From NCBI RefSeq assembly GCF_014282275.1, contig NZ_VFIA01000001.1:270860-334859 (forward strand): a stretch of DNA of 64,000 nt. Direction: 5' to 3'. The notes beneath the pieces are model-generated. The model was not told where the DNA came from. It did not search any database and saw only the letters and a program-made list of their open reading frames with translations. Origin of the DNA: Spirosoma utsteinense. Its GTDB lineage: Bacteria > Bacteroidota > Bacteroidia > Cytophagales > Spirosomataceae. The translations under genes were made by a program, and so were the position numbers. Positions 44,036 to 53,020 of the stretch are shown one piece after another; position 1 is the first letter of the stretch, and every line of letters begins with the position of its first letter.

Positions 44036-46078
44036 ATGAATCGACGTTTTAGGGTACTCCTTCTTTTTCTTCTACTTTCTACCGCAGGGTGGGCGCAGCA
44101 ATTTCCGGGCGGTAGCCAGATGCCAAACGGCTTCGGGGCTCGTCCGGGCAGTACAACGGCTACCAGCAGCGGTAGTGGTACCGGCATCGATGATTCGACC
44201 AAGGTCATCTACGGCCCCACGTCGACTCGGTTCTGGCTGGAGGAGGATATTTTCAACAACCGGGCTAAACGCTATACGGTCGATACGACGATGGATGATG
44301 TTCATCGGTTCACGTATGTGCAGCGCAATCAGAACCAATACCAGGATCTGGGCAACCTCGGTACGCCGATGCGGCCCATATTCGTGCAGGTACCGCAGCA
44401 ACTGGGTGCTCAAACGGGCTATTATACCTTTTCGCCCTATGCGTACCAGACGATGAACGTACGCTATTTCGATACCAAATCCCCTTTCTCGGATATGTAC
44501 CTGGCCCTGGGTGGGCGAAACCAGAACATCCTCCGGTTCGACTTCACGCAAAACATCAATCCCCGCTTTAATGCCGGGTTCAATGTCCAGCGGTTTACCT
44601 CCCAGAAACAGTTTGGTACCAGCGGCCCCAACGACCCCAACAAGCTGCTGGCGCAGAACTGGGGCTTCCTGGGCCATACGAACTACCGCTCCAAAGATGA
44701 TAAATACACCCTGCTGGTCCATTTTATCAATATGAACCACAGTCTCGACGAACAGGGAGGGGTGTTGCCGGGGCAGCGGGTCAATGAACTGGGCGACACG
44801 CTGACGATCCGGTACAATTATGATGGCGATGCCCGTCTGATCGGTGGTGGTCCGCCCACCGCCCCCCGCAAAGGACCGAACGGGCGCGAAATACGGAATG
44901 ACTGGCATGTCTACCATCAATACGTACTGGATAAGGGGATACAGATTTTTCACCGGCTCGACTACCGGCGGCAGAAAAATTTCTATCAGGACGATACCCT
45001 CCGTCTCAACCAGCGGGTATTACCGGGCTTCCCCAACGGATTTTATCCATCCCGCGCCAACGATCCTAACCTGACGACGCTGGGCGACTCGTCCCGTATA
45101 TTTCAGGATGCCCGCTTCCGGCTGGTGGAGAACCTGTTCGGGTTAAAAGGGATCTACCAGCGGGGCGGATCGGCCTTCAACTACCGGGCTTACCTGCGGA
45201 GCCGTATCTACGGTCAATATACCCGCTATAACACCGCTGCCAACCGCTTTAATGAATATGAAACCCGCCGTGCCGAAACCTTCCTCGGGGGCTGGCTGGG
45301 TTATTACCTGCCCGACAGCCTCTCGCGCGTTACGGCCGAGGCAGAGTACCAGATAGGGGGCGGATTTCGATTGCAGGGGCAGTTGGAAAGCAAATTTCTG
45401 ACAGCGGGCTATACCGCCATGCTCGTCGATCCAACGCTTCTCCAGGAACGCTACCAGAGTGCCATTTACTTCTGGCGAAATAATTTCAAGCTGCGGGGCT
45501 ACAATTATGCCTTCGGCAAGCTCAACCTCCGCTACCGGAAACTGCGCATCGAGCCGAGCATCGATTACCAGCTGCTCAGTAACTACACGTATTTCGATAC
45601 CAACGCGGTAGCGCGGCAGGCAGAAGGCTCGTTCAGTGTGTTCCGGACCGGCCTTGGCTACAGCCTGGGTGTGGGGAAACTGCTGCTGGCAGGGCAGGCC
45701 TACTATACCGTTCAGTCGAGAACAGATATTCTGCGAACGCCACCCGTTTTCCTGAACGCCCGATTCCAGTATGAATTTCTCTACGCCAAAGTACTGTATA
45801 TACAGGCGGGGATCGATCTGCACTACAAATCGGCCTATTTTGCCGATGCCTATATGCCGCTTACGCAGCAGTTCTATCTACAGAACCGGCAAAAGGTGGA
45901 GGGCTACCTCCTGGCCGATGTCTACGCCAACCTGCGCGTAAACCGGACCCGGCTTTTTATCAAACTAACCCATGCCAACCAGGGATTCCTGCAAACCCCC
46001 GGTTATTTTGTGGCCCCCGATTTTCTGCAAATGCGACGGGGCTTTGCGTTTGGAGTCGACTGGTACCTGTTCGATTAG
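44036..46078 (+). CDS. Putative outer-membrane porin (DUF4289 type)
   Basis: A 680-residue protein with a signal peptide (about 1-20, ending GWAQQ). The body is rich in Tyr, Asn, Arg and Gln in alternating beta segments: VRYFDTKSPFSDMYLALGG, LRFDFTQNINPRFNAGFN, YRSKDDKYTLLVHFINMNHSLDEQGG, and C-terminal strands ending FAFGVDWYLFD. The C-terminal aromatic residue is typical of outer-membrane barrels. Bacteroidota proteins of this kind are annotated as putative porins. The solute is unknown. It follows lpxK by 52 nt with its own -7 box. Confidence 0.82.
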   Translation: MNRRFRVLLLFLLLSTAGWAQQFPGGSQMPNGFGARPGSTTATSSGSGTGIDDSTKVIYGPTSTRFWLEEDIFNNRAKRYTVDTTMDDVHRFTYVQRNQNQYQDLGNLGTPMRPIFVQVPQQLGAQTGYYTFSPYAYQTMNVRYFDTKSPFSDMYLALGGRNQNILRFDFTQNINPRFNAGFNVQRFTSQKQFGTSGPNDPNKLLAQNWGFLGHTNYRSKDDKYTLLVHFINMNHSLDEQGGVLPGQRVNELGDTLTIRYNYDGDARLIGGGPPTAPRKGPNGREIRNDWHVYHQYVLDKGIQIFHRLDYRRQKNFYQDDTLRLNQRVLPGFPNGFYPSRANDPNLTTLGDSSRIFQDARFRLVENLFGLKGIYQRGGSAFNYRAYLRSRIYGQYTRYNTAANRFNEYETRRAETFLGGWLGYYLPDSLSRVTAEAEYQIGGGFRLQGQLESKFLTAGYTAMLVDPTLLQERYQSAIYFWRNNFKLRGYNYAFGKLNLRYRKLRIEPSIDYQLLSNYTYFDTNAVARQAEGSFSVFRTGLGYSLGVGKLLLAGQAYYTVQSRTDILRTPPVFLNARFQYEFLYAKVLYIQAGIDLHYKSAYFADAYMPLTQQFYLQNRQKVEGYLLADVYANLRVNRTRLFIKLTHANQGFLQTPGYFVAPDFLQMRRGFAFGVDWYLFD

Positions 46079-46468
46079 GTATGCAGGGGCCGCAGGAACG
46101 GACGTGTCCGAACACACCCGGCTTTGCCGCCAGCCGTAGCGCCGTTTGCCACAAAGACCAGCACGGTCATGAAAAAAAACAGACCAGACAGGCGTAAATT
46201 ATTCACTGAGTAGTATTCAGCTAAGGGCCTGTTAAATGATGATGAGTAAATATGTTGTCTTTGCGGGTCTATGCCTTATCACTCAACAGCATACAAAATC
46301 AGGTACCCAACTTGTGTTTATCAGGGAATCTGCCGGTTGGGGTTGGTAAATCTTCGGGGGGTAGATGAACTTGCTGGCTAACGGGGGGTAATAAATCTCT
46401 GTTTATTACTTTATTTGTAGTGGTTACGGTTGACCTGGTGATCAAACCTTACAAACCTATTCTTCAGT
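46079..46468. other. Region between the porin and GMC oxidoreductase genes
   Basis: About 390 bp without a gene. A TTTATTTG at 46410-46417 is one base from the -7 consensus and could be a weak promoter for the oxidoreductase gene. Otherwise I see nothing. Confidence 0.45.
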
Positions 46469-48214
46469 ATGGATTCGTTTTATTATCAAAAAGCCCCGGT
46501 TCAGTACGACGCCATCATCGTCGGTTCGGGGGCAGGGGGCGGCATGGCGGCTTATACGCTGGCTAAAGCTGGGGCCAAGGTCCTGTTGCTGGAAGCGGGC
46601 GGCTACTATGACCCCGCCGATCCAAAATACATTACCCAACTGAAATGGCCCTGGGAGTCGCCCCGTCGGGGAGCCGGCACAACCCGCGCTTTCGGCGATT
46701 ACGACGCAGCATGGGGCGGCTGGGACATTGAAGGGGAACCTTATACCACCGCACCCGGTACCGAATTTCACTGGTTCCGGTCACGCATGCTGGGTGGACG
46801 TACCAACCACTGGGGCCGGATTTCCCTGCGTTTCGGGCCGGATGATTTCCGTCGGAAAAGTATGACGGGCGTTGGCGTAGACTGGCCTATCGGCTATGAC
46901 GACCTGAAACCGTTCTACGACCGTGTCGACAAGCTGATCGGTGTGTTCGGTTCGGTAGAAAATTTCCCCAACGAGCCGGACGGCATCTTCCTGCCGCCAC
47001 CCAAACCTCGTTTGCACGAAATGATGATCCGGAAGGGAGCCAAAACGATTGGCATTCCGGTTCTTCCGTCACGGCTGTCGATCCTGACCAAACCCATCAA
47101 CGAAGAGCGGGGTGCCTGTTTTTACTGTAGCCAGTGTAGTCGCGGCTGTCAGGCATACGCCGATTTTTCGTCGTCGTCGGTGCTGGTGAAGCCCGCCTTG
47201 AAAACGGGAAACGTCACCCTCATCAACGGGGCTATGGTGCGCGAAGTCCTGACCGATGCCGCAACGGGTCTCGCTACCGGCGTTAGTTACGTCGACACGC
47301 GCACGCTGGAGGAAGTTACGGTAAAAGGTAAAACGGTTGTACTGGCGGCCAGCGCGGGTGAAACGGCACGGTTGCTGCTCAACTCCAAATCGAGCCGTTT
47401 TTCTAACGGACTCGCCAATACCAGCGGAGTCGTTGGTAAATACATCAATGACTCGACGGGCGCCAGCCGGTCGGCGTTTGTGCCGGCCCTGATGGACCGC
47501 AAACGCTACAACGAAGATGGCGTTGGCGGCATGCACGTGTTTACTCCCTGGTGGCTCGATAACAAGAAGCTGGATTTCCCGCGCGGGTACCACATCGAAT
47601 ACTGGGGCGGCATGGGTATGCCGGCTTATGGCTTTGGCTGGGGCGTTGAAGAAATGAATGGCATGATTCCCGGTCGCGACGGCAAGATGAAGCCGGGCGG
47701 TGGGTATGGTGCCGCTCTGAAAGACGACTACCGCCGGTTCTACGGTGCCTACGTAGGCATGGCAGGCCGCGGAGAGCCCGTTCCCCTGGAGAGCAACTAC
47801 TGCGAAATTGACCCGAACGTAGTCGATAAATACGGCATTCCGGTGCTGCGATTTAACTACAAATGGTCGCAGAACGAGGTCAACCAGGCAAAGCATATGC
47901 AGGACACGTTCGAGGAGATCATCCACTCGATGGGTGGTATTGCCCTGGGTGCCAAGCCTGACGCGAGCAGTAATTATGGACTGGCCGAACCCGGCAAGAT
48001 CATCCACGAAGTAGGGACGTCCCGCATGGGCAACGATCCAAAGTCGTCGGCGCTCAACAAGTTCCAGCAGGCACATGACGTGAAGAACCTCTTTGTTGTC
48101 GACGCGGCAGCCTTCCCCTCGCAGGGGGACAAGAACGTAACCTGGACCATTCTGGCCAGTTCGATGCGCACCAGTGAATATTTGATCGATCAGGTCAAAA
48201 AGAAAAATATATAA
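46469..48214 (+). CDS. GMC-family FAD oxidoreductase with CxxCxxCxxxC motif
   Basis: A 581-residue protein. FAD-binding Rossmann motif VGSGAGGGMAAYTLAKAG (about 13-30). HWFRSRMLGGRTNHWGRISLRF is the GMC signature. The C-terminal domain EVGTSRMGNDPKSSALN...VDAAAFPSQGDKNVTW holds the catalytic region. Between them GACFYCSQCSRGC places Cys217, 220, 223 and 227 in a CxxCxxCxxxC pattern, as in ferredoxin-type iron-sulfur sites. No signal peptide; the small subunit that follows has a twin-arginine leader and may carry it across the membrane. Probably a sugar- or alcohol-dehydrogenase large subunit. Confidence 0.87.
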   Translation: MDSFYYQKAPVQYDAIIVGSGAGGGMAAYTLAKAGAKVLLLEAGGYYDPADPKYITQLKWPWESPRRGAGTTRAFGDYDAAWGGWDIEGEPYTTAPGTEFHWFRSRMLGGRTNHWGRISLRFGPDDFRRKSMTGVGVDWPIGYDDLKPFYDRVDKLIGVFGSVENFPNEPDGIFLPPPKPRLHEMMIRKGAKTIGIPVLPSRLSILTKPINEERGACFYCSQCSRGCQAYADFSSSSVLVKPALKTGNVTLINGAMVREVLTDAATGLATGVSYVDTRTLEEVTVKGKTVVLAASAGETARLLLNSKSSRFSNGLANTSGVVGKYINDSTGASRSAFVPALMDRKRYNEDGVGGMHVFTPWWLDNKKLDFPRGYHIEYWGGMGMPAYGFGWGVEEMNGMIPGRDGKMKPGGGYGAALKDDYRRFYGAYVGMAGRGEPVPLESNYCEIDPNVVDKYGIPVLRFNYKWSQNEVNQAKHMQDTFEEIIHSMGGIALGAKPDASSNYGLAEPGKIIHEVGTSRMGNDPKSSALNKFQQAHDVKNLFVVDAAAFPSQGDKNVTWTILASSMRTSEYLIDQVKKKNI

Positions 48215-48221
48215 CGGCAAT

Positions 48222-48860
48222 ATGAAACGCAGAGACTCCCTAAAAGCCCTATCCCTTACCGGTTTTGGCCTGGCCGTTGGGCCCGTTGAAGCCGCCGTAC
48301 CCGCGCCACCCGATGTAAAGCCGCTCAAAATACCGGGCGGTCGTCAGAAATTCGAGGCTGAGCGCGATGCTAAACTCATGAGTGAGAAATTCTTCACGCC
48401 CCATGAGTTGCAGACCGTTACGGTTCTGTCCGACATTATTATCCCCGCCGATGAGCGGTCGGGTAGCGCGTCCCAGTCGGGTGTGCCGGCGTTCATCGAG
48501 TTTATGATGAAGGACCAGCCCCGCAACCAGACGCCCATGCGCGGTGGTATTCGCTGGCTCGACAACACCTGCAAGAAGCGATACGGAAAGCAGTTCGTGC
48601 AATGCACCAAAGCCCAGCAGATCGAAATGGTCGACCAGATTGCCTATCCTAAACTGGCCAAACCGGATATGACCCAGGGCGCTTCCTTCTTCAGCATGAT
48701 GCGTAACCTGACTGCATCGGGCTTTTATTCCAGTCAGATGGGCATCAAAGACATTGGGTATGTGGGCAACGTCCCCAACCAGTGGGAGGGTGTACCGGAC
48801 GACGTGCTGAAGCAGTACGGTCTGGCGTACGAAGAGCGGGAGATGAACCCCGGGAAATAA
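48222..48860 (+). CDS. Gluconate 2-dehydrogenase subunit 3-like protein
   Basis: A 212-residue protein starting 8 nt after the GMC gene. The N-terminal MKRRDSLKALSLTGFG is a short twin-arginine-like leader. EKFFTPHELQTVTVLSDIIIPADERSGSASQSGVPAFIEFMM matches the gluconate 2-dehydrogenase subunit 3 family, the gamma subunit that supports export and assembly of the flavin subunit. A cytochrome c subunit, usual in such complexes, is absent from the next genes, so electrons may leave through another carrier. Confidence 0.88.
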   Translation: MKRRDSLKALSLTGFGLAVGPVEAAVPAPPDVKPLKIPGGRQKFEAERDAKLMSEKFFTPHELQTVTVLSDIIIPADERSGSASQSGVPAFIEFMMKDQPRNQTPMRGGIRWLDNTCKKRYGKQFVQCTKAQQIEMVDQIAYPKLAKPDMTQGASFFSMMRNLTASGFYSSQMGIKDIGYVGNVPNQWEGVPDDVLKQYGLAYEEREMNPGK

Positions 48861-48881
48861 CGAAATGAATGATTGTAGAAG

Positions 48882-48912
48882 GCCCTCATTGAAAAATGAG
48901 GGCTTTTTTTTT
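48882..48912 (+). terminator. Terminator after the GMC operon
   Basis: A 9-bp stem (GCCCTCATT/AATGAGGGC) with a GAAA tetraloop followed by nine T residues, 22 nt after the stop of the small subunit gene. Confidence 0.9.
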
Positions 48913-49111
48913 GCATCACACCCATACGGTCACCAGTGGCCTGGTCAATGAAATACCGTCACGTAGGTCAGGACGAGCCGGTTTCCGATGCCGCCTGCGT
49001 CGGCATAATCCGGGGCATGCTCGATACGTATCGCAGACTTTGCAACACAGACGAGGAGATTAACGTACAGTCAGCAGGTAACTCAACAAACAACTTATCT
49101 GCTGGATCAAA

Positions 49112-50602
49112 ATGACTAATTACGTTGTGAACAAAGTGATTCGGGGCGCTATCCGTCCGCTGACTATAGGGTACGCTATGGGCCAATGGGTGTTGCTGGC
49201 CGGGTTAATTGTATGCCTGACGGGCTGTAAAGACCAGGCTGCTGAAGTGACGCCCCTGTCCGTTGCCGATGCTGCCAATAAAAATGGGGTCGTCGACAAC
49301 TGGATACTGACCAACATGCGGGATCTGTACTACTGGAACGACAAAATACCCGCGAATCCCGATACGACGCTTGCCCCCGAGATTTTCTTCGATTCGATCC
49401 TCAATACCTACGACGCCACGACCAATCCCACGGGTGATCGGTTCTCCTGGATCGAAGCGAGTGCTGCCGATCTTCAGGCGAGCCTGAGCGGAGAAACGAC
49501 CACAACGGGTATGGAATACAACCTCTACCTGCGGTCGTCGGGGTCCGACGATATCATTGCTCAGGTACTGTATGTATTACCCGGCTCCCCGGCCGAAAAA
49601 GCGGGTATCCAACGGGGCGACATCATCAGTAAAGTCAACGGCCAGTTGCTTACCCGTACCAACTACGTCGATCTTCTGTTCGGCAGCACGACCACGTTTA
49701 CCTTTGGCCTGGCCAGTGTTAGCGGCAATTCGCTGGTGGATACCGACCTGAGCAAGACCGTCACGGCCACGGTGTATCAGGAAAATCCGGTATTTCTGGA
49801 TTCGGTTTACTCGGTAGGGGGTAAGACGGTCGGTTACCTGGTCTATAACCAGTTTGTTCCCGGTGCCAACAACAGCAACGCCAATGAATATGATGCGCAA
49901 CTGGATGCCATCTTTGGCGATTTTAAAGCCAAAGGCGTCAACGAACTGGTGCTCGATCTACGCTACAACCCCGGCGGCTATACCTCCTCATCGGCCAATC
50001 TGGCCAGTCTGATCGGGAAAGGTGTCGGTGCGGGAAAAGTCTACTTCCGCGAAGAATGGAATACCTCCATCACGCCCCTGTTGCAGGAAAAGTATGGCGA
50101 CAGCTTCTTTGTGCAGAACTTCCTGACTAAAGCCCAGAATATTGGCGGCAATCTCACGCGCCTGTTCGTATTGACGACCGATCAGACGGCATCGGCCAGC
50201 GAACTGATCATCAATGGGCTACGTCCCTACATGAGCGTCATCACGATTGGAACGACGACCTACGGCAAAAACGTCGGATCGATTACCATTACCGATGATA
50301 GTGGCCAGATACCGTGGGGTATTCAGCCTATTGTCTTTAAATCGTTCAACAGCGCCGGTCAGTCCGATTACTCGACGGGTTTTACGCCCACGATCGAAGT
50401 GGAGGAGCCGCTTACCCTGCTGCCGCTGGGCGACACCCGCGAAGCGCTGCTGAGCACGGCCCTGGGTCAGCTATCGGGAACAGCCGCCCCGGCCCGGGCA
50501 GGAGTTAGGCAGGCCAACCCACTCGCCGGCGTCGGGTCCTCGATCCAGCGCAAAGCGGGCGGGGGGCGTATGGTGAAAACGATGAAGATGCTGCACTGGT
50601 AG
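49112..50602 (+). CDS. S41-family (tail-specific) protease, lipoprotein
   Basis: A 496-residue protein with a leader ending LIVCLTGCKDQ (lipobox). Residues about 130-215 form a PDZ domain (PGSPAEKAGIQRGDIISKVNGQLL). The peptidase S41 domain follows, with the catalytic serine in QTASASELII (Ser363) and lysine in YGKNVGSI (Lys386). It is a secreted or membrane-anchored C-terminal-processing-type protease, perhaps acting on misfolded or specific envelope proteins. An alternative Met at 49178 would shorten the leader. The region after about 440 is Ala/Gly/Arg-rich. Confidence 0.87.
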   Translation: MTNYVVNKVIRGAIRPLTIGYAMGQWVLLAGLIVCLTGCKDQAAEVTPLSVADAANKNGVVDNWILTNMRDLYYWNDKIPANPDTTLAPEIFFDSILNTYDATTNPTGDRFSWIEASAADLQASLSGETTTTGMEYNLYLRSSGSDDIIAQVLYVLPGSPAEKAGIQRGDIISKVNGQLLTRTNYVDLLFGSTTTFTFGLASVSGNSLVDTDLSKTVTATVYQENPVFLDSVYSVGGKTVGYLVYNQFVPGANNSNANEYDAQLDAIFGDFKAKGVNELVLDLRYNPGGYTSSSANLASLIGKGVGAGKVYFREEWNTSITPLLQEKYGDSFFVQNFLTKAQNIGGNLTRLFVLTTDQTASASELIINGLRPYMSVITIGTTTYGKNVGSITITDDSGQIPWGIQPIVFKSFNSAGQSDYSTGFTPTIEVEEPLTLLPLGDTREALLSTALGQLSGTAAPARAGVRQANPLAGVGSSIQRKAGGGRMVKTMKMLHW

Positions 50603-50765
50603 TCCCTTCCGGATGGTTCCAAACCCGGGTCTATGGATAAACACCGCCCCCGGGCCGGCACAGGTATAGCCGTGCGCCACACACCCGTTTGCCGGGACAA
50701 CGAACGCGCCTGATGCAACGTAATAAAATCATGAATCGAATAGAAAATCTGACACGTAACCTGCT

Positions 50766-51509
50766 ATGAAAATCGACGCCCCTATTTCCCGGCTGGACTT
50801 CCTGCGAAAAGCCTTCGCTGGCACCGCGCTGGCACCCGTACTTCTGCAAGCCTGTAGCCAGGATACAACCGGGATTGCCCCCGCAGGGACGAACGCGACG
50901 GGCACAACAACCGGGGTGGGCAGTACGACGGGCACCACGACCGGAAATTGTGTCGTTACCGACACCGAAACGGATGGCCCATATCCGCTCTACAACAGCC
51001 GGGGATCGGCTTTGCAGCGGGTCGATATCCGGGAAGGGAAGACGGGTTTGCAACTCGATATGGTCTTTACCGTTAAAAACGTTTCCAACAGCTGCGCCCT
51101 GCTGCCCAATGCCCGCGTCGATATCTGGTACTGCGACAAGGACGGTTATTATTCGGGCTACAGCAATTCGGGTTACCTGGGCACGCAGAACAATACGACC
51201 AGGACGTTTCTGCGGGGGCTCCAATATGCCGATGCCAGTGGGCAGGTAACCTTTACGGGCATCTACCCCGGCTGGTATCAGGGTCGGGCCACGCACCTCC
51301 ACGTGCAGGTTTATGTCGATAACAGCCTGAAATTGACCACCCAGGTAGCTTTCCCGGAGGAAATCAACACCGCCGTCTACACAACGGACCTCTACAAAGC
51401 CCACGGGCAGAACTCGCTCAAGAATACCGGGGATGGCATTCTCCGCGACTCCCTCGGTAATGAATTGGCAACCGTGGTCGCCAATGCCACATCGGGGGGT
51501 ATACGCTGA
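50766..51509 (+). CDS. Intradiol dioxygenase-like secreted protein
   Basis: A 247-residue protein with a lipoprotein-type leader (LAPVLLQACSQD). A Thr/Gly-rich linker (about 35-60) is followed by an intradiol-dioxygenase-like beta-sandwich: ETDGPYPL, RVDIWYCDKDGYYSGYSNSG and YPGWYQGRATHLHVQVYVDNS. The Tyr in DIWYCD, the Tyr in GWY and the two His in HLH would be the Fe(III) ligands (Tyr2His2) of protocatechuate dioxygenase-type enzymes, and all are present. Such secreted intradiol-like proteins are found in Bacteroidota but their substrates are unclear. No beta-ketoadipate pathway genes are nearby. Confidence 0.8.
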   Translation: MKIDAPISRLDFLRKAFAGTALAPVLLQACSQDTTGIAPAGTNATGTTTGVGSTTGTTTGNCVVTDTETDGPYPLYNSRGSALQRVDIREGKTGLQLDMVFTVKNVSNSCALLPNARVDIWYCDKDGYYSGYSNSGYLGTQNNTTRTFLRGLQYADASGQVTFTGIYPGWYQGRATHLHVQVYVDNSLKLTTQVAFPEEINTAVYTTDLYKAHGQNSLKNTGDGILRDSLGNELATVVANATSGGIR

Positions 51510-51546
51510 CCCATACCTTGTTCGTGAAGGCATAAACCAATCCGAT

Positions 51547-52473
51547 ATGCATACGCTACAGCCGGAACGGACCAGCGCCCGCGCTACGGTCGCTGATCAG
51601 CAAGCCATCGACTGGACCTGTTTCAAGCCCTTCACCAGCCATTTTCTGGGCGTATCCACGTTCGATGCCTCAGATACGGATCAGGTACGGCGATATATGG
51701 ACTGGGATTTATTTTTCAGGAAATGGGAATTCCCGCTTCCCTTTCCCGACGTGCTGGACGATGTTCACTGGGGACCACCCGCCCGAGCGCTCTATACCGA
51801 TGCCCGGGCGCGGCTGGATGAACTGGTGGGCGACAACCTCAGGCCTGAGGTTGTATTTGGCGTCTGGCGAGCCAGTGCCCGGGGCGATCAGGTGCTGGTT
51901 GAAACAACAGGCGGCACAACGGTCGGGCTGTCATTCCCGCGTATTCAGGTTTCTGACAGCCGATCGTACTGTGTTGCCGATTTCATCAAGCCTGCAATGG
52001 CACTCCGGGTGGGTGAATCGGACTACCTGGGCGGGTATGCCCTACGCCTGGGAACGGATGTCGACAGACCCGCCGGGCAACCGGCCACCGGTCAGCACGA
52101 CTATCGATCACTGCTGACAGCCGATCTTTGTGAATTATACCGCTCCGCCCTGGTAGATTACCTGCATTATCGGCTCCGGCGGTTTATCTGGGCCTACTGC
52201 GATGACGACGACCTGAGTAATGAGAAGGTGCTGACGGGAACACATCAGGGTATTCGGGTGGACGTTGGCGGGCCGGAATGTCCGGGACAGACGCTGCAAG
52301 CCCAGCTGCTGAAACAGCTGGGTGTCGACGCCTGGGAAGACGCCGGTGCGTTCCATCTTCCCGGTGATCGCCCGTCGCGGGTGTCCAGTGGTTTTTTTCT
52401 GGCGCATCCCCAAAGTCGAAACCTTCTTTCGCCCTTTACGGGGGCAGACCGGACGCCATGCCTATGCCCCTGA
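51547..52473 (+). CDS. Free-standing protein resembling the MetH activation (AdoMet-binding) domain
   Basis: A 308-residue protein from the ATG at 51547. Along its whole length it follows the C-terminal activation domain of cobalamin-dependent methionine synthase. FLGVSTFDASDTDQVRRYMDWDLFFRKWEF parallels the start of that domain (Asp52). CVADFIKP...SDYLGGYALRLG and LTADLCELYRSALVDYLHYRLRRFIWAY parallel its middle. The site usually read as RPAxGYPxCPDH is here GIRVDVGGPECPGQT (Arg237 kept, Ala and Tyr lost), and the end RPSRVSSGFFLAHPQSRNL fits. No cobalamin or homocysteine domain is attached. AdoMet binding may be altered or lost. The family call is from motif pattern only. Confidence 0.65.
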   Translation: MHTLQPERTSARATVADQQAIDWTCFKPFTSHFLGVSTFDASDTDQVRRYMDWDLFFRKWEFPLPFPDVLDDVHWGPPARALYTDARARLDELVGDNLRPEVVFGVWRASARGDQVLVETTGGTTVGLSFPRIQVSDSRSYCVADFIKPAMALRVGESDYLGGYALRLGTDVDRPAGQPATGQHDYRSLLTADLCELYRSALVDYLHYRLRRFIWAYCDDDDLSNEKVLTGTHQGIRVDVGGPECPGQTLQAQLLKQLGVDAWEDAGAFHLPGDRPSRVSSGFFLAHPQSRNLLSPFTGADRTPCLCP

Positions 52474-52991
52474 TCCGTATCCGGCTGGTCTTCCGGCAGG
52501 TCATCGACGCCAGTACCGCCCGCACCGACTTCGAGAAAGCGGTTTTGACCGATACGTACCACGAGTTTCGGGTGCAGATACAAACCTACACGGCCGATCG
52601 ACCGTTCACAAGCTGGCAGCAGCTACGCACGGCCATACCGCAGTCTGATCCGGCCCTGCCCATCCGGGTGGGGTTCGCCATTGGTCTGTACGTGAGCGGA
52701 TTAAATGGTCAGATACCCGGCCTGACCGATGTGCTGGGTCAGCCTGTCGTCTTTACGGACTACCTGTTCTCCCTGCTAGATTCCGATACCACCGACCCGA
52801 CTCGTCACCGGGTGGCCTTAACGTACCTGACCGATACACTAATCTGGCTCGACACCGTTGGTAATACACTGTTGCTCAGTCTACCAACAGGGCCTGGTAC
52901 CGAACCGGCTACCAGCCATCGGTACGATACGTTTATGCTGGACAGGCATCCCAGCCTGAGCATAGTATCCTACGAGAAAGTACCCGCGTGA
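52458..52991 (+). CDS. Unrecognised protein overlapping the MetH-like gene
   Basis: A 177-residue protein whose start lies 16 nt inside the preceding gene in another frame, suggesting translational coupling. No signal peptide or membrane helix is evident. The sequence is a mixture of beta segments (RIRLVFRQVIDASTA, HRVALTYLTDTLIWL) with Thr- and Asp-rich turns. I do not recognise a family; the coupling makes a functional partnership with the MetH-like protein plausible. Confidence 0.55.
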   Translation: MPMPLIRIRLVFRQVIDASTARTDFEKAVLTDTYHEFRVQIQTYTADRPFTSWQQLRTAIPQSDPALPIRVGFAIGLYVSGLNGQIPGLTDVLGQPVVFTDYLFSLLDSDTTDPTRHRVALTYLTDTLIWLDTVGNTLLLSLPTGPGTEPATSHRYDTFMLDRHPSLSIVSYEKVPA

Positions 52992-53020
52992 CCGGATGAC
53001 TCCCGGGTGCCCGCCCGTCG

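Noticed and set aside
46079..46468. Small gene in the porin-GMC gap
   Set aside because: No frame of reasonable length with a start and coding-like composition.
47069..48328. Minus-strand frame of 419 codons antisense to the GMC oxidoreductase gene
   Set aside because: The plus-strand frame has full GMC motifs; the antisense product has no recognisable domain and is a by-product of codon bias.
50631..51533. Minus-strand frame of 300 codons antisense to the intradiol dioxygenase gene
   Set aside because: The plus-strand protein shows the full ligand set; the antisense sequence is low-complexity and unrecognisable.
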